Shown piece after piece: positions 1-8,650 of a DNA stretch of 64,000 nucleotides. The translations under genes were made by a program, and so were the position numbers. The notes under the pieces were generated by a model that did not search any database, was not told the origin of the DNA, and saw nothing but the letters and a program-made list of their open reading frames with translations. Origin of the DNA: Paenirhizobium cremeum (GTDB taxonomy: Bacteria; Pseudomonadota; Alphaproteobacteria; Rhizobiales; Rhizobiaceae); contig NZ_JAGGCS010000005.1 of assembly GCF_022884085.1 (NCBI RefSeq), forward strand, positions 1 to 64,000, read 5' to 3'. Position 1 is the first letter of the stretch, and every line of letters begins with the position of its first letter.

Positions 1-2
1 GC

Positions 3-902
3 TACTTCTACATCCCCGGCACCGAAACCTGCCTCAAGATCGGCGGTTACGTTCGTGCTCAGTTCGACTGGTCTGAAAGCGACGACGACGACTTCGATTG
101 GAACGCCCGTACCCGTGGCTACCTCTCCATCGAAGCCAAGAACGACTCCGAAATCGGCACGATCGGTTCTTACTTCGCATTCAAGTCCTGGGGTGACGAC
201 GACTACGGCAACACCTCTTTCGAACTTGACGAAGCCTACATCACTGTCGGCGGCTTCAAGGTCGGCTACATGTACAACTACTGGGATGCTGGTCTGTCCG
301 GCGAAACCGACGACCTCGGTTCGAACCTGATCAACGCCATCGGTTACGAATATGCTGCTGACGCCTTCAAGGTCGGCGTATTCGTTGACGAACTGACCGA
401 CACCTACGCTGACTGGGATCCGGCCTTCGCTTACTACGACGACAACGACAACGTCGGTATCGAAGCCATGGTTTCCGCTACCTTCGGTCCGGTCACCGGC
501 ACCTTGCTCGGCGGTTACGACTTCGCAGCTGAAAACGGCGCTGTCCGCGCTATCGTCGAAGCTGAAATCGGCCCGGGCACCCTCGGCCTCGCAGCTATCT
601 ACTCCTCCGGCGTAAACGCTTACTACGACCTGGCAGAGTGGACCGTTGCTGCTGAATACGCAGCCAAGCTCACCGACAAGCTGACCCTGACCCCCGGCTT
701 CCAGTACTGGTGGAACTACGGCTATGCTGACGCTGACGGCGACTTCACGGGCGACGTTGACGCTTGGAAGGCTGGCGTAACCCTCGACTACGCTATCGCT
801 GAAGGCCTGAAGACCAAGGTTTCGGTTCAGTATGCTGACACCGACGAAGCTGGTGTTGACGGCGCTTGGGAAGGCTTCGTCCGCCTGCAGCGTTCGTTCT
901 AA
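3..902 (+). CDS. Outer-membrane porin (RopA/Omp family), 5' partial
   Basis: The reading frame is open from the left edge, so the start and signal peptide lie outside the window; 299 residues are visible. The product is rich in Asp, Gly, Tyr and Trp with alternating polar and aromatic residues, as in beta-barrel strands. It begins within a segment reading PGTETCLKIGGYVRAQFDW, which is typical of the N-terminal part of the mature alphaproteobacterial porins known as RopA in rhizobia. The protein ends in a terminal Phe (LQRSF), the usual C-terminal signal recognised by the Bam machinery. The role is passive diffusion of small hydrophilic solutes across the outer membrane. A strong terminator follows 24 bases behind the stop, so it is probably a single-gene transcript. 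Codon use is strongly biased, which fits a highly expressed gene. Confidence 0.9.
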   Translation, partial: YFYIPGTETCLKIGGYVRAQFDWSESDDDDFDWNARTRGYLSIEAKNDSEIGTIGSYFAFKSWGDDDYGNTSFELDEAYITVGGFKVGYMYNYWDAGLSGETDDLGSNLINAIGYEYAADAFKVGVFVDELTDTYADWDPAFAYYDDNDNVGIEAMVSATFGPVTGTLLGGYDFAAENGAVRAIVEAEIGPGTLGLAAIYSSGVNAYYDLAEWTVAAEYAAKLTDKLTLTPGFQYWWNYGYADADGDFTGDVDAWKAGVTLDYAIAEGLKTKVSVQYADTDEAGVDGAWEGFVRLQRSF

Positions 903-926
903 TAAGATCACCCGATCTTATAGGGA

Positions 927-959
927 AAGCCCGGTCGCAAGACCGGGCTTTTCTTTTTT
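927..959 (+). terminator. Rho-independent terminator of the porin gene
   Basis: A perfect 10-bp stem (927-936 with 941-950) closes a GCAA tetraloop and is followed by a run of T residues with one C. It lies 24 bases after the porin stop codon. Confidence 0.9.
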
Positions 960-1098
960 CAGACAACGGTCTGCGATTTTCGCACGTCGAAGGGCTTGCC
1001 GCCCGAGCGAACGCGAAAGGGCGGCCTATCCTCGCCGCGGGCATATGGGTTATTTTCGTCGTGCCCTGGCTGGAGACGAGGCGCCTTCTTCCACAGCG

Positions 1099-1983
1099 TC
1101 AGCGAATAGTGCTCAGAAACGCATGAAGTTTCGAAGGGATGTCTCCGAGATGCAGGATCGGGGCATGGCCCTGGCCCGGAACGATCAGCAGGCGCATCTC
1201 CGGATGCCGCTTGGCCATGGCTTCGGCGGTTTCCTGTGACAGCAGGCGCGAGGTTGCCCCGCGTATCGCCATCAATGGCAGCGTACGGAAGAAATCGAAC
1301 TGCGCCCACAGGTCGGGAAGTGGCTGGCTGAGATCCGCCGCACGAAGCTGTTCGGCAATTGCAGGATCGAAATCCGCAACCAGCTCTCCATCGATGTCCC
1401 GGTAAATCGCGTCGGCCATGTCACGCCAGTCGGCATCCTCAAGTGTGGGGAAGCTTGCGCCATGCGTTTCTTTCAGGATCGCCGTGGCATCGTCGAAATC
1501 CGCCGGATGGCGCTCTCGACCGAGATAGGCCTGTATCTGCTTCAGTCCCTCGATCTCGATCACGGGGCCGATATCGTTGAGCACGACGCCGGCGATGCGT
1601 TCCGGATGTGTGGCCGCCAGCACATGCAGGATAAGGCCGCCGCGCGAGGTGCCGATGAAGGGGGCGCGATCGATGCCGAAATGATCGAGAACGGCAACCA
1701 CGTCCTGCGCCTCGGTCGCAACGGTGTAGCGCTCTGTCTTTTCATCCCGGTCCGAGAGGCCGCGCCCGCGCGAATCGATGGTCATTACGCGCAACGGTGC
1801 GGACGGCTGTGTCGAGAGTTGAAGCGCAAGCTGATGAAAATCGCGGGAATTACGGGAAAGGCCGGGCAGGCATATCACCGGCAGGCCGTCGTTTCCGGCG
1901 CCATAGACACGGACATGCAGCCTGAGCCCATCGATGAGCGGAACGAAATGCCTGTCAAACCCACTGGTATAGTTGCTCGTCAC
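1099..1983 (-). CDS. Alpha/beta-fold hydrolase
   Basis: A 294-residue alpha/beta hydrolase. The nucleophile elbow reads GTSRGG (Ser about residue 113), an oxyanion segment CLPGLSRNS is near residue 38, and the C-terminal GQGHAP holds the likely catalytic His. The frame is open further upstream into the next gene, but a GTG at 1983 with GGGAGG nine bases before it fits the family length and is the chosen start. The substrate cannot be told; related proteins include esterases and haloalkane or epoxide hydrolases. It lies 65 bp behind the lytic transglycosylase on the same strand and may be co-transcribed with it. Confidence 0.85.
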   Translation of the reverse strand: MTSNYTSGFDRHFVPLIDGLRLHVRVYGAGNDGLPVICLPGLSRNSRDFHQLALQLSTQPSAPLRVMTIDSRGRGLSDRDEKTERYTVATEAQDVVAVLDHFGIDRAPFIGTSRGGLILHVLAATHPERIAGVVLNDIGPVIEIEGLKQIQAYLGRERHPADFDDATAILKETHGASFPTLEDADWRDMADAIYRDIDGELVADFDPAIAEQLRAADLSQPLPDLWAQFDFFRTLPLMAIRGATSRLLSQETAEAMAKRHPEMRLLIVPGQGHAPILHLGDIPSKLHAFLSTIR

Positions 1984-2048
1984 AAGAGCCTCCCGCAAAC
2001 GCGCCGAGAGGCTGTTGTAGCGCGCTTTGCCGCCGGCATGAAAGATGG

Positions 2049-4127
2049 TCAGCGACCGTATCGCAGGTCGTGGACGATATCGGCCTTCTGGCCGAGCCGG
2101 CTCTTGTAGATCTGGTAGTTCTCCATCACCCGCTGCACGTAGTTGCGCGTCTCGGGGAAGGGGATACGCTCGATCCAGTCCACCACCTCGTCGATCGGCC
2201 GCCCGCGCGGATCGCCATAGCGGTCGAGCCATTCGGGCACCCGCTTCGGTCCGGCATTATAGGCGATGAAGGTCAGGATGTAGGAGCCGCCGAAAGCGTC
2301 GATCTGTTCGCCGAGGTAATGGGCGCCGAGCGTGGCATTGTATCCGGCATCGGTCGTCAGCTTTTCCTTGGAATAGGCAAGGCCATGGCGGGTCGCGACG
2401 CCTTTTGCCGTCGTCGGCAAAAGTTGAAGCAGGCCGCGAGCGTTGGCGGGAGAAACGGCCGCGGGATTGAAGGCACTTTCCTGGCGGGCGATGGCATAGG
2501 CCAGGGCCTTCCCCGACCCTTCGATATTGGCATTCGCGGGAATGACGCCGATCGGGAAGGCGAGCGCGGGCACGTCGATGCCTCGCGCATAGGCGGTCTT
2601 GCCGATCTGCAGCGACAATTGGTGGTTTCCGGTCTTTTCCGCCTTGGCCGTTAAAAGGGCCAGTTCGCCGGGGCTGTCGAGCTGCTGGGCAAGAGCCCGG
2701 TAGAGGCTGTCGCCGCGCCATGCATGACCGGCTGCCTCGAAGCGGGCAATGGCCTGCACCGCCTCGCGCCTGTCGAAACGCTGGCGTTCCTCGGCGCTCG
2801 GCTGGGGATAGGGGATCTGCAGGCTGCCGTTCTTCGCGCGCGCGCCGGCCAGCTGCCCGTAAAAGGTGCTCGGGAACCGGGCGGCCTTGGCGAAATATTC
2901 CTGCGCCTTGCCGTCTCCGCTCGCCTCCGCGGCCCGGCCGAGCCAGTACCACGCGCGCGACGCCGATAACGGCTTGTCCGACACCTGCAAAATCCTGCGG
3001 AAATGACCGGCAGCAGTCTGGCCGTCCTGCAGCCCGCGCAGGGCGAACCAGCCGGCGTGGAACTCGGCGTCCACCACATCCACGGGCTCGGTGGCGGCGT
3101 GGCGTGAAACGATCTGATAGGCGGCCTTGAACTTGCCGAGGTCGGCCAGCCCCCGTGCGACGATCCGCTGTTCGTTCCACCACTCCGTCGTGTTGACGAG
3201 CTTCGATGCCTCGCGCGGCGCCTTTGCCAGCAGCGCGGCGGCTTCCTCGTATTTCTCCTGCCGCCGCAGGTTTTCGATCCGGGCAAACAGGAAGGCCGGA
3301 TTGGAAGCCCATTTCGCATCGACCGCCTTGAGCAGGGCGGGAGCCTGCGCGGACCGGTTCAGCACGGCCGCCCAGGCATTGTAAAGCGATTGCGCCTGTC
3401 CGAGGCTGGAGAACCGCTTGGCCTGGCCGATCCGGCTCCGGTACATCAGGTAATCCATGCGGGCCTTGTGATCCGCAGGCGTCAGGAGCTGCGGAAACTC
3501 GGCAATGATCTTGTCTTCGAGCGACGTGTCGAGCGCCTGTTCCCGCCATATCTTGCGGAGCACCTTTGCCGCTGCCGCGCTGTCACCCTTCGTAACGAGT
3601 GCGCGGGAAAGAATGATGGCGCCTTCCGCGGTTTCCGGCGCCGTGGTGCCGAAGGCGGAAAGCACGTCCGCCGTTGGCGGGTTCTCGCGATAAAGCGCCC
3701 GCTCGGAATTGGCCCGGAAGGCTGCAAGGCCCGGCCAGCCTTTCAGTTCGTTCTGCGCTGCGGCGATTTCCGACGAGGGAATGCCGGGCAGGCCGGACAT
3801 GGCGATGGACCATGTCAGCATGTGGCGGTCGAGCCCCTCCGGCATCCTGTCGCGGATCGCCAGCGCATCGGCGCCCTTTTTGTTGGAAAGCGCATCCAGC
3901 CCGCTTTTCAGCAGCGGATTTACCGATCCGAGCCGACCCGTGCGCGGGATTGCGCCGGTCGTTTCCGGAGAGGGCGGGATGATCGCGGCGAGATCCTGGG
4001 CGACCGGTTTCGCCGGGGGTACGGGTATGGATTCCGCAAAGACGGACAGACCGTTGCCGGCCATTACGGCAAGCCCCAGACCGAAGATGGATATCGAAAG
4101 TCCGACCCGTCTCATCCCGCTACTCAT
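2049..4127 (-). CDS. Soluble lytic murein transglycosylase (Slt family)
   Basis: A periplasmic enzyme that cleaves the MurNAc-GlcNAc bond of peptidoglycan to give 1,6-anhydro ends. The N-terminus is a signal peptide (MRRVGLSISIFGLGL...VFA). A long helical superhelix of TPR-like repeats follows. The C-terminal ~170 residues are the SLT domain, with the catalytic Glu in AIARQESAFNP, then GLLQLLPTTA and the AYNAGP motif, all intact. An in-frame ATG at 4157 would add ten polar residues before the signal peptide; neither start has a good ribosome site, and 4127 is preferred because it gives a normal signal-peptide N-region. It is divergent from dapA. Confidence 0.9.
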   Translation of the reverse strand: MSSGMRRVGLSISIFGLGLAVMAGNGLSVFAESIPVPPAKPVAQDLAAIIPPSPETTGAIPRTGRLGSVNPLLKSGLDALSNKKGADALAIRDRMPEGLDRHMLTWSIAMSGLPGIPSSEIAAAQNELKGWPGLAAFRANSERALYRENPPTADVLSAFGTTAPETAEGAIILSRALVTKGDSAAAAKVLRKIWREQALDTSLEDKIIAEFPQLLTPADHKARMDYLMYRSRIGQAKRFSSLGQAQSLYNAWAAVLNRSAQAPALLKAVDAKWASNPAFLFARIENLRRQEKYEEAAALLAKAPREASKLVNTTEWWNEQRIVARGLADLGKFKAAYQIVSRHAATEPVDVVDAEFHAGWFALRGLQDGQTAAGHFRRILQVSDKPLSASRAWYWLGRAAEASGDGKAQEYFAKAARFPSTFYGQLAGARAKNGSLQIPYPQPSAEERQRFDRREAVQAIARFEAAGHAWRGDSLYRALAQQLDSPGELALLTAKAEKTGNHQLSLQIGKTAYARGIDVPALAFPIGVIPANANIEGSGKALAYAIARQESAFNPAAVSPANARGLLQLLPTTAKGVATRHGLAYSKEKLTTDAGYNATLGAHYLGEQIDAFGGSYILTFIAYNAGPKRVPEWLDRYGDPRGRPIDEVVDWIERIPFPETRNYVQRVMENYQIYKSRLGQKADIVHDLRYGR

Positions 4128-4243
4128 GGAACACTGTGCATCGTCTCCATTAGCCATCCGTCAGATTAACGAAACCTTTCCGAAAAGCCAGAAATTCGAT
4201 GTTCCGCATCGCCAAATCCGTCACAAAACCGTCAGCGTTCCGC

Positions 4244-4272
4244 TTGTCGCGCTGCATTCTGCAAAGTAATGT
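4244..4272 (+). promoter_or_regulatory. Candidate sigma-70 promoter for dapA
   Basis: TTGTCG (4244-4249) and TAATGT (4267-4272) are separated by 17 bp, about 60 bp before the dapA start, in the space divergent from the transglycosylase gene. This is assigned from consensus only. Confidence 0.4.
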
Positions 4273-4334
4273 GCGCGCGTCTTAATCGAGGAATACGGCC
4301 GAAGCGTGAGCGCTGGCCGGCAGGAGTCTAATGT

Positions 4335-5219
4335 ATGTTCCAGGGATCCATTCCCGCGCTCGTCACGCCGTTCACCGAAACGGGCGCCGTTGACGAGGCC
4401 GCCTTTGCCGCCCATGTGGAATGGCAGATCGCCGAAGGAAGCTCCGGCCTCGTGCCGGTCGGCACCACCGGCGAATCTCCGACCCTTTCCCATGACGAGC
4501 ACAAACGGGTCGTGGAACTCTGTGTCGAGGTTGCTGCCAAGCGCGTGCCTGTGATTGCCGGCGCCGGCTCGAACAACACCCGGGAAGCCATCGAACTGGC
4601 CCAGCATGCCGAAGCCGTTGGCGCCGATGCCCTGCTGGTTGTCACTCCTTATTATAACAAGCCGACGCAGAAGGGCCTTTTCGCCCACTTCTCCGCGATT
4701 GCCGAATCCGTGAAGCTGCCGATCTTCATCTACAACATTCCCGGCCGGTCGGTCATCGACATGTCGCCCGAGACCATGGGCGCGCTGGCGAAGGCGCACA
4801 AGAATATCGTTGGTGTGAAGGATGCGACGGGCAAGCTGGAGCGTGTTTCCGACCAGCGCATCACCTGCGGCGTCGATTTCATTCAGCTTTCCGGCGAGGA
4901 TGCGACCGCGCTTGGCTTCAACGCCCATGGCGGCGTCGGTTGCATTTCGGTCACGGCCAATGCCGCCCCGAAACTCTGTGCCGAATTCCAGGCGGCGACG
5001 CTTGCTGGCGATTACAAGACGGCGCTCGCCTATCAGGACCGTCTGATGCCCCTGCACAAGGCGATCTTCATGGAGCCCGGCCTCTGTGGCGTCAAATACG
5101 CGCTGGCCAGGCTTGGCCGCATGAGCCGCAATGTGCGCCTGCCGCTGCTGCCGACGCTGGAACCTGCGACCGAAGCGGCCATCGATGCCGCGCTGGTGCA
5201 TGCAGGTCTTGCCAACTGA
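4335..5219 (+). CDS. dapA: 4-hydroxy-tetrahydrodipicolinate synthase
   Basis: Condenses pyruvate with aspartate semialdehyde, the first committed step towards diaminopimelate and lysine. The 294-residue TIM-barrel protein carries GTTGESPTL near residue 45, the YYNKPTQ segment with the active-site Tyr, and the Schiff-base Lys in VGVKDATG. The start at 4335 has AGGAG eight bases upstream; an ATG four bases earlier is out of frame. It has the usual length. A GC-rich hairpin follows the stop, and smpB is the next gene. Confidence 0.97.
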   Translation: MFQGSIPALVTPFTETGAVDEAAFAAHVEWQIAEGSSGLVPVGTTGESPTLSHDEHKRVVELCVEVAAKRVPVIAGAGSNNTREAIELAQHAEAVGADALLVVTPYYNKPTQKGLFAHFSAIAESVKLPIFIYNIPGRSVIDMSPETMGALAKAHKNIVGVKDATGKLERVSDQRITCGVDFIQLSGEDATALGFNAHGGVGCISVTANAAPKLCAEFQAATLAGDYKTALAYQDRLMPLHKAIFMEPGLCGVKYALARLGRMSRNVRLPLLPTLEPATEAAIDAALVHAGLAN

Positions 5220-5226
5220 CCGACAG

Positions 5227-5250
5227 GCCGGGCGCCTGCGCCCGGCTTCT
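5227..5250 (+). terminator. Possible terminator behind dapA
   Basis: An 8-bp perfect GC stem (5227-5234 with 5239-5246) with a CCTG loop, eight bases after the dapA stop. The T tract behind it is short and interrupted (TTCTTCCC), so it may be leaky and allow read-through into smpB. Confidence 0.5.
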
Positions 5251-5353
5251 TCCCTTCCGGCGGTCGCTATATTACATAGGAACGACAAAAGCCGGACGGG
5301 ACGCCCGCCCTCCGCAAGATAACAAGCATTCCGGGCGGATTGGACTTTTCATC

Positions 5354-5833
5354 ATGGCACCCCGAGGCAGCCAGCGCATCGTGAACAAGGTCGTTGCGGA
5401 AAACCGCAAGGCCCGTTTCAATTACGAGATCATCGATACCTACGAGGCCGGTCTTGTTTTGACCGGCACCGAGGTTAAGTCGTTGCGTGAAGGCAAGGCG
5501 AATATCGCGGAATCCTACGCCTCGGACGAGGGGGACGAGATCTGGCTGATTAACTCCTATCTGCCGGAATATCTGCAGGCCAACCGCTTCAACCACGAGA
5601 CCCGCCGTCGTCGCAAACTGCTCCTGAACAAGCGCGAGATCAACCGCATGCGCGCCGCCATCAATCGCGAAGGCATGACGCTCGTGCCGTTGAAGATCTA
5701 CTTCAACGAAAAGGGCAGGGCCAAGCTGGAACTCGCGCTCGCCAAGGGCAAGAAGCTGCACGACAAGCGCGAGACGGCGAAGGAACGGGACTGGAACCGC
5801 CAGAAGTCGCGCCTTCTCAAGACGGCCGGCTGA
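5354..5833 (+). CDS. smpB: SsrA-binding protein SmpB
   Basis: The partner of tmRNA in trans-translation; it binds the tRNA-like domain and places it in stalled ribosomes. At 159 residues it has the family length. The core contains [10 protein letters not shown], the [13 protein letters not shown] strand, and a basic C-terminal tail ([17 protein letters not shown]) that enters the mRNA channel. The frame is open upstream into dapA, but homology starts at [10 protein letters not shown], so the ATG at 5354 is used. No tmRNA gene was recognised in this window. Confidence 0.97.
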   Translation: MAPRGSQRIVNKVVAENRKARFNYEIIDTYEAGLVLTGTEVKSLREGKANIAESYASDEGDEIWLINSYLPEYLQANRFNHETRRRRKLLLNKREINRMRAAINREGMTLVPLKIYFNEKGRAKLELALAKGKKLHDKRETAKERDWNRQKSRLLKTAG

Positions 5834-5834
5834 T

Positions 5835-6254
5835 ATGGCTGACGAATTGCTGAAGCTGGTCGTCGGCCCGTTTGCGTTCACCGCCCGTTTCGAGATCGAG
5901 AAGGCGCCGGAAACCTGCCGGATATTCAAAAGCTTCCTGCCGTTTCGCAACCAGACGATCCATTCCCGCTGGAGCGGTGAGGCCGTCTGGGTGCCGCTTG
6001 GCGATTTCCAGTTCGGGGCGGGCTTCGAAAACCATACCTGCCACCCCTCCCGTGGCGACATCCTGCTTTATCCCGGCGGATACAGCGAGACGGAACTTCT
6101 GTTCGCCTATGGCAGTTCCCATTTCGCCAGCAAGATGGGCGCGCTCGCCGGAAATCACTTCCTGACCGTCATCGAGGGCAGGGAGAATCTGGAAGCCATG
6201 GGCCGGATGGTTCTGTGGCAAGGCGCCCAGCCGATCAGCTTCGAAGCGCCGTAA
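5835..6254 (+). CDS. DUF3830 family protein (cyclophilin-like fold)
   Basis: A 139-residue protein whose start lies one base after the smpB stop, so translation is probably coupled. It resembles the DUF3830 family, which is reported to have a cyclophilin-like beta-barrel fold with no settled biochemical role. Visible features are the WSGEAVWVPLGDF segment, HPSRGDILLYPGG, and a final SEGR-like stretch before the short C-terminus. There is no signal peptide or membrane segment, so it is probably cytoplasmic. The family call is from memory of motifs. The neighbouring gene on the other strand encodes a LysR regulator. Confidence 0.7.
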   Translation: MADELLKLVVGPFAFTARFEIEKAPETCRIFKSFLPFRNQTIHSRWSGEAVWVPLGDFQFGAGFENHTCHPSRGDILLYPGGYSETELLFAYGSSHFASKMGALAGNHFLTVIEGRENLEAMGRMVLWQGAQPISFEAP

Positions 6255-6270
6255 GACGAAAGCCGTGCAT

Positions 6271-7149
6271 TCATTCCGCTGCCGCGGCCCGATCCGGACC
6301 GGCAAACAGCGTCGCATGGGTTTGAAGAAGCTTTGCCAGCCGGTCGATCATCAGGCGTACCTCGGGGCGGCTGCGGTCGTCGTCATGCATGGTGATCCAC
6401 AGGTCCGCCGTAAGCGCCTCGATCGGTTCGCCGATCCGTACCAGCCCTTCTTCCCGTTCCCCGATGAAGCACGGCAGGATCGCCCGGCCTCCTCCGGCGC
6501 GAACCAGTTCCAGAAGAGCTGCCGGCGTCGTGGTCCAGACGCTGATCCATTTGTCGGGTTGGCGTGAAATCCACTTGTCGGCTGCGGCTGTTGCCTGTTC
6601 GCGGCCGATCGAAATCCATCTCTCCTGCTTCTCCTCCGCAACCGCGGGGGTCGCATAGGCTGCATAGCTAATCCGCACGGACTGGCGCGCCGCCAGGTTG
6701 CCGGCGGATGGTCGTTGATGCGTGAGCTCGATTTCGGCTTCCCGGAAGATAAGGTCCACGCCGGCATCGCTTGCCTTGACGCAGAGCCGGAAGGAATCCT
6801 GAGGGCTCCAGATGGCGGGCAGCCGCCGGGCGAGAAACATCGACAGCCAGCTGTTGCTGGCAACGGAAACGATCGGCAGGCAATAGCCGTTTTCGTTCCA
6901 GCGGCGGATCGCGACCGCCTCCGCCTCCATGCGCTGCACGTGTTGCAGCAGGACTTCGCCGTCCGGCGCCAGACTGTAGCCCTTGCTGTGGCGGATGAAG
7001 AGACTGTGGCCGGTCGCCCGTTCGAGCGCCAGCATGCGGCGGCCGATGGTCGGCGCACTGATGCCGGTGCGCTCGGCGGCGCCGACCAGCCCGCCCGCCT
7101 GCGCCACCTGCAGGAAAAGCCTGAGATCATCCCAGTTCTCGTCTTTCAT
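6271..7149 (-). CDS. LysR-family transcriptional regulator
   Basis: A 292-residue regulator. The N-terminal winged helix-turn-helix spans about residues 5-65 (LRLFLQVAQAGGLVGAAERTGISAP), with the family helix variant TIGRRMLALE. The rest is the periplasmic-binding-protein-like effector domain. The target is unknown. It is divergent from a 48-codon ORF beginning at 7297 and converges with the DUF3830 gene. An unusual feature is the repeated DKWISxQPDKWIS stretch near residue 195 in the effector domain. Confidence 0.9.
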   Translation of the reverse strand: MKDENWDDLRLFLQVAQAGGLVGAAERTGISAPTIGRRMLALERATGHSLFIRHSKGYSLAPDGEVLLQHVQRMEAEAVAIRRWNENGYCLPIVSVASNSWLSMFLARRLPAIWSPQDSFRLCVKASDAGVDLIFREAEIELTHQRPSAGNLAARQSVRISYAAYATPAVAEEKQERWISIGREQATAAADKWISRQPDKWISVWTTTPAALLELVRAGGGRAILPCFIGEREEGLVRIGEPIEALTADLWITMHDDDRSRPEVRLMIDRLAKLLQTHATLFAGPDRAAAAE

Positions 7150-7296
7150 GGCTGAAACGCTCCGTTCATTCCTGCATCTACACCCTGAAAAAACAAAGGC
7201 TTAACTAAGGCATGCCGCACAAGGCGCAAAGCCGCCCGGCGGCAGCGACCTGCGGCGGAACAAGGAATTAACGGCATCAGTTTGGAGGAAAACGCC

Positions 7297-7443
7297 ATGC
7301 GGCTCAACTGGCTTCTGCTCTTTCTGGCGGCAAGGCCGGGCCGGCAAGCCCGGCATCCGCTCGCCGATCCCCTGGAAAGGCCGGAATGGAAGGGCAGGGA
7401 TCGCACGATCCGGCTGCTCTGCTGGCTGGCTCGTTTCCTGTGA
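7297..7443 (+). CDS. Small hypothetical protein, 48 residues
   Basis: A short frame in the 311-bp gap between the LysR gene and ada. It has GGAGG eight bases before its ATG, a good ribosome site. The product begins MRLNWLLLFLAARPGR, has a basic middle, and ends in a hydrophobic stretch (IRLLCWLARFL), so it may bind membrane. It is not assigned to any family. It is divergent from the LysR gene, a common place for a LysR target, and ends 17 bp before the end of ada. The case rests on the ribosome site and position only. Confidence 0.4.
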   Translation: MRLNWLLLFLAARPGRQARHPLADPLERPEWKGRDRTIRLLCWLARFL

Positions 7444-7460
7444 GCAATAGGCCGGATGCT

Positions 7461-8537
7461 TTAGCGCGTTGCGGAGGTCTCGCGGCTCCCGGCCATACGC
7501 CGTTCGTGTTCGATCAGCCAGCGCTTGCGCCAGAGGCCGCCGCCATAGCCGGTGAGGCTGCCGTCGGCGCCGAGCACCCGATGGCACGGGATCAGGATGG
7601 CGATCCGGTTTGCGCCATTGGCGCGCGCGACAGCACGGACTGCGGAATGGCGACCGATCCTGCCGGCAAGCTCGGAATAACTCATCGTCTCGCCGGCCGG
7701 GATCGCCTGCAAGGCGGCCCAGACGTCACGTTCGAAAGCAGTCCCATGGCCGGCGATGCGAACATCGAATCCGGAATTCTCGCCGGAGAAATAGCGATCC
7801 AGCGCCGCCGCAAGCATCTCCGTTACCGCGGTGCGTCCGCTGGCAATCGCCATTCGGGAGGTTTCCTTGAGACGCCGGATCTCGTTCGGCAGGGCGGGGC
7901 GGTCGGCGAATTCAAGGAGATGGAGCGCATGGTCGTCGACAATCGCCATCATCGGCCCGAGCGGCGTTTCGATCCAGTCGGCCTTCAGCAGCGTCTTGCC
8001 GCGAAGCCCTGCCGGCGCCTCGCCGATCAGGGCGTTGATGGCGGCGCGAAAGCCGCTGCCGGACTCGAAGCCTGCATCGAGTTGCGCATCGATGACCCGA
8101 CCGCCTTCCGACAGTAGCTCCGCAGCCTGGCCGATGCGCCGCAGGCGCGCCATTTCCAGAAAACTCATTCCGAACTGACGCTTGAAGGCCCGCCGCACAG
8201 TGGAGAGATCGTATCCCGCGGCTTTCAGATCGTCTTCCCGCCAGCGTCGCGCCGGTTCCTTTTCCAGTGCGTCAAGCAGTGCGCTGACTGTCGGGTCCTG
8301 ATCCTTGTACTTGAGGAGCGGACGGCAGCGCTTGCAGGGACGATAACCCGCTTCGAGGCAGGCCGCGACATTGTCCTGGAAAATGCAGTTTTCCGGCTTC
8401 GGCTTGCGGGCGGGGCAACTCAGCCGGCAGAAGATGCGGGTGGAAGTGACGCAGACATAGGCGAAACCGTCATAGGCCGGATCGCGGGCGACCAGAGCGT
8501 CATAGAGGACTTCGTCGGTGGGGCGGGTGAACAGCAT
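7461..8537 (-). CDS. ada: Bifunctional Ada: DNA repair methyltransferase and regulator
   Basis: Removes methyl groups from O6-methylguanine and methylphosphotriesters and activates the adaptive response. The 358-residue protein has all three parts: the Zn-binding Ada domain (FCRLSCPARKP, with Cys 37, 41, 68 and 71 as the likely ligands), an AraC-type helix-turn-helix (about residues 85-165), and the C-terminal methyltransferase with the active-site motif PCHRV (Cys 318) and the GYGGGLWRKRWLI segment. All key residues are intact. No alkB or alkA lies beside it. It appears to be transcribed alone. Confidence 0.96.
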   Translation of the reverse strand: MLFTRPTDEVLYDALVARDPAYDGFAYVCVTSTRIFCRLSCPARKPKPENCIFQDNVAACLEAGYRPCKRCRPLLKYKDQDPTVSALLDALEKEPARRWREDDLKAAGYDLSTVRRAFKRQFGMSFLEMARLRRIGQAAELLSEGGRVIDAQLDAGFESGSGFRAAINALIGEAPAGLRGKTLLKADWIETPLGPMMAIVDDHALHLLEFADRPALPNEIRRLKETSRMAIASGRTAVTEMLAAALDRYFSGENSGFDVRIAGHGTAFERDVWAALQAIPAGETMSYSELAGRIGRHSAVRAVARANGANRIAILIPCHRVLGADGSLTGYGGGLWRKRWLIEHERRMAGSRETSATR

Positions 8538-8650
8538 GACGCCGTTTTACCCCGACAGAGAAACTGCCGCCGCCAAAAAAAGAGCATGGATGTCTTTTTC
8601 CGCCGGCGGGGAGGTTCGTTCCGATGGACAGGACCTCTGCGGCCCCGCCG

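Noticed and set aside
4132..4149. A five-codon mini-cistron (minus strand) with GGAG before it, overlapping the ATG of the lytic transglycosylase
   Set aside because: Too short to support; the ATGA overlap may be chance, although it could offer a coupling explanation for the missing ribosome site.
5220..5353. Possible tmRNA near smpB
   Set aside because: No tag-peptide coding sequence or tRNA-like ends were recognised here or elsewhere in the window.
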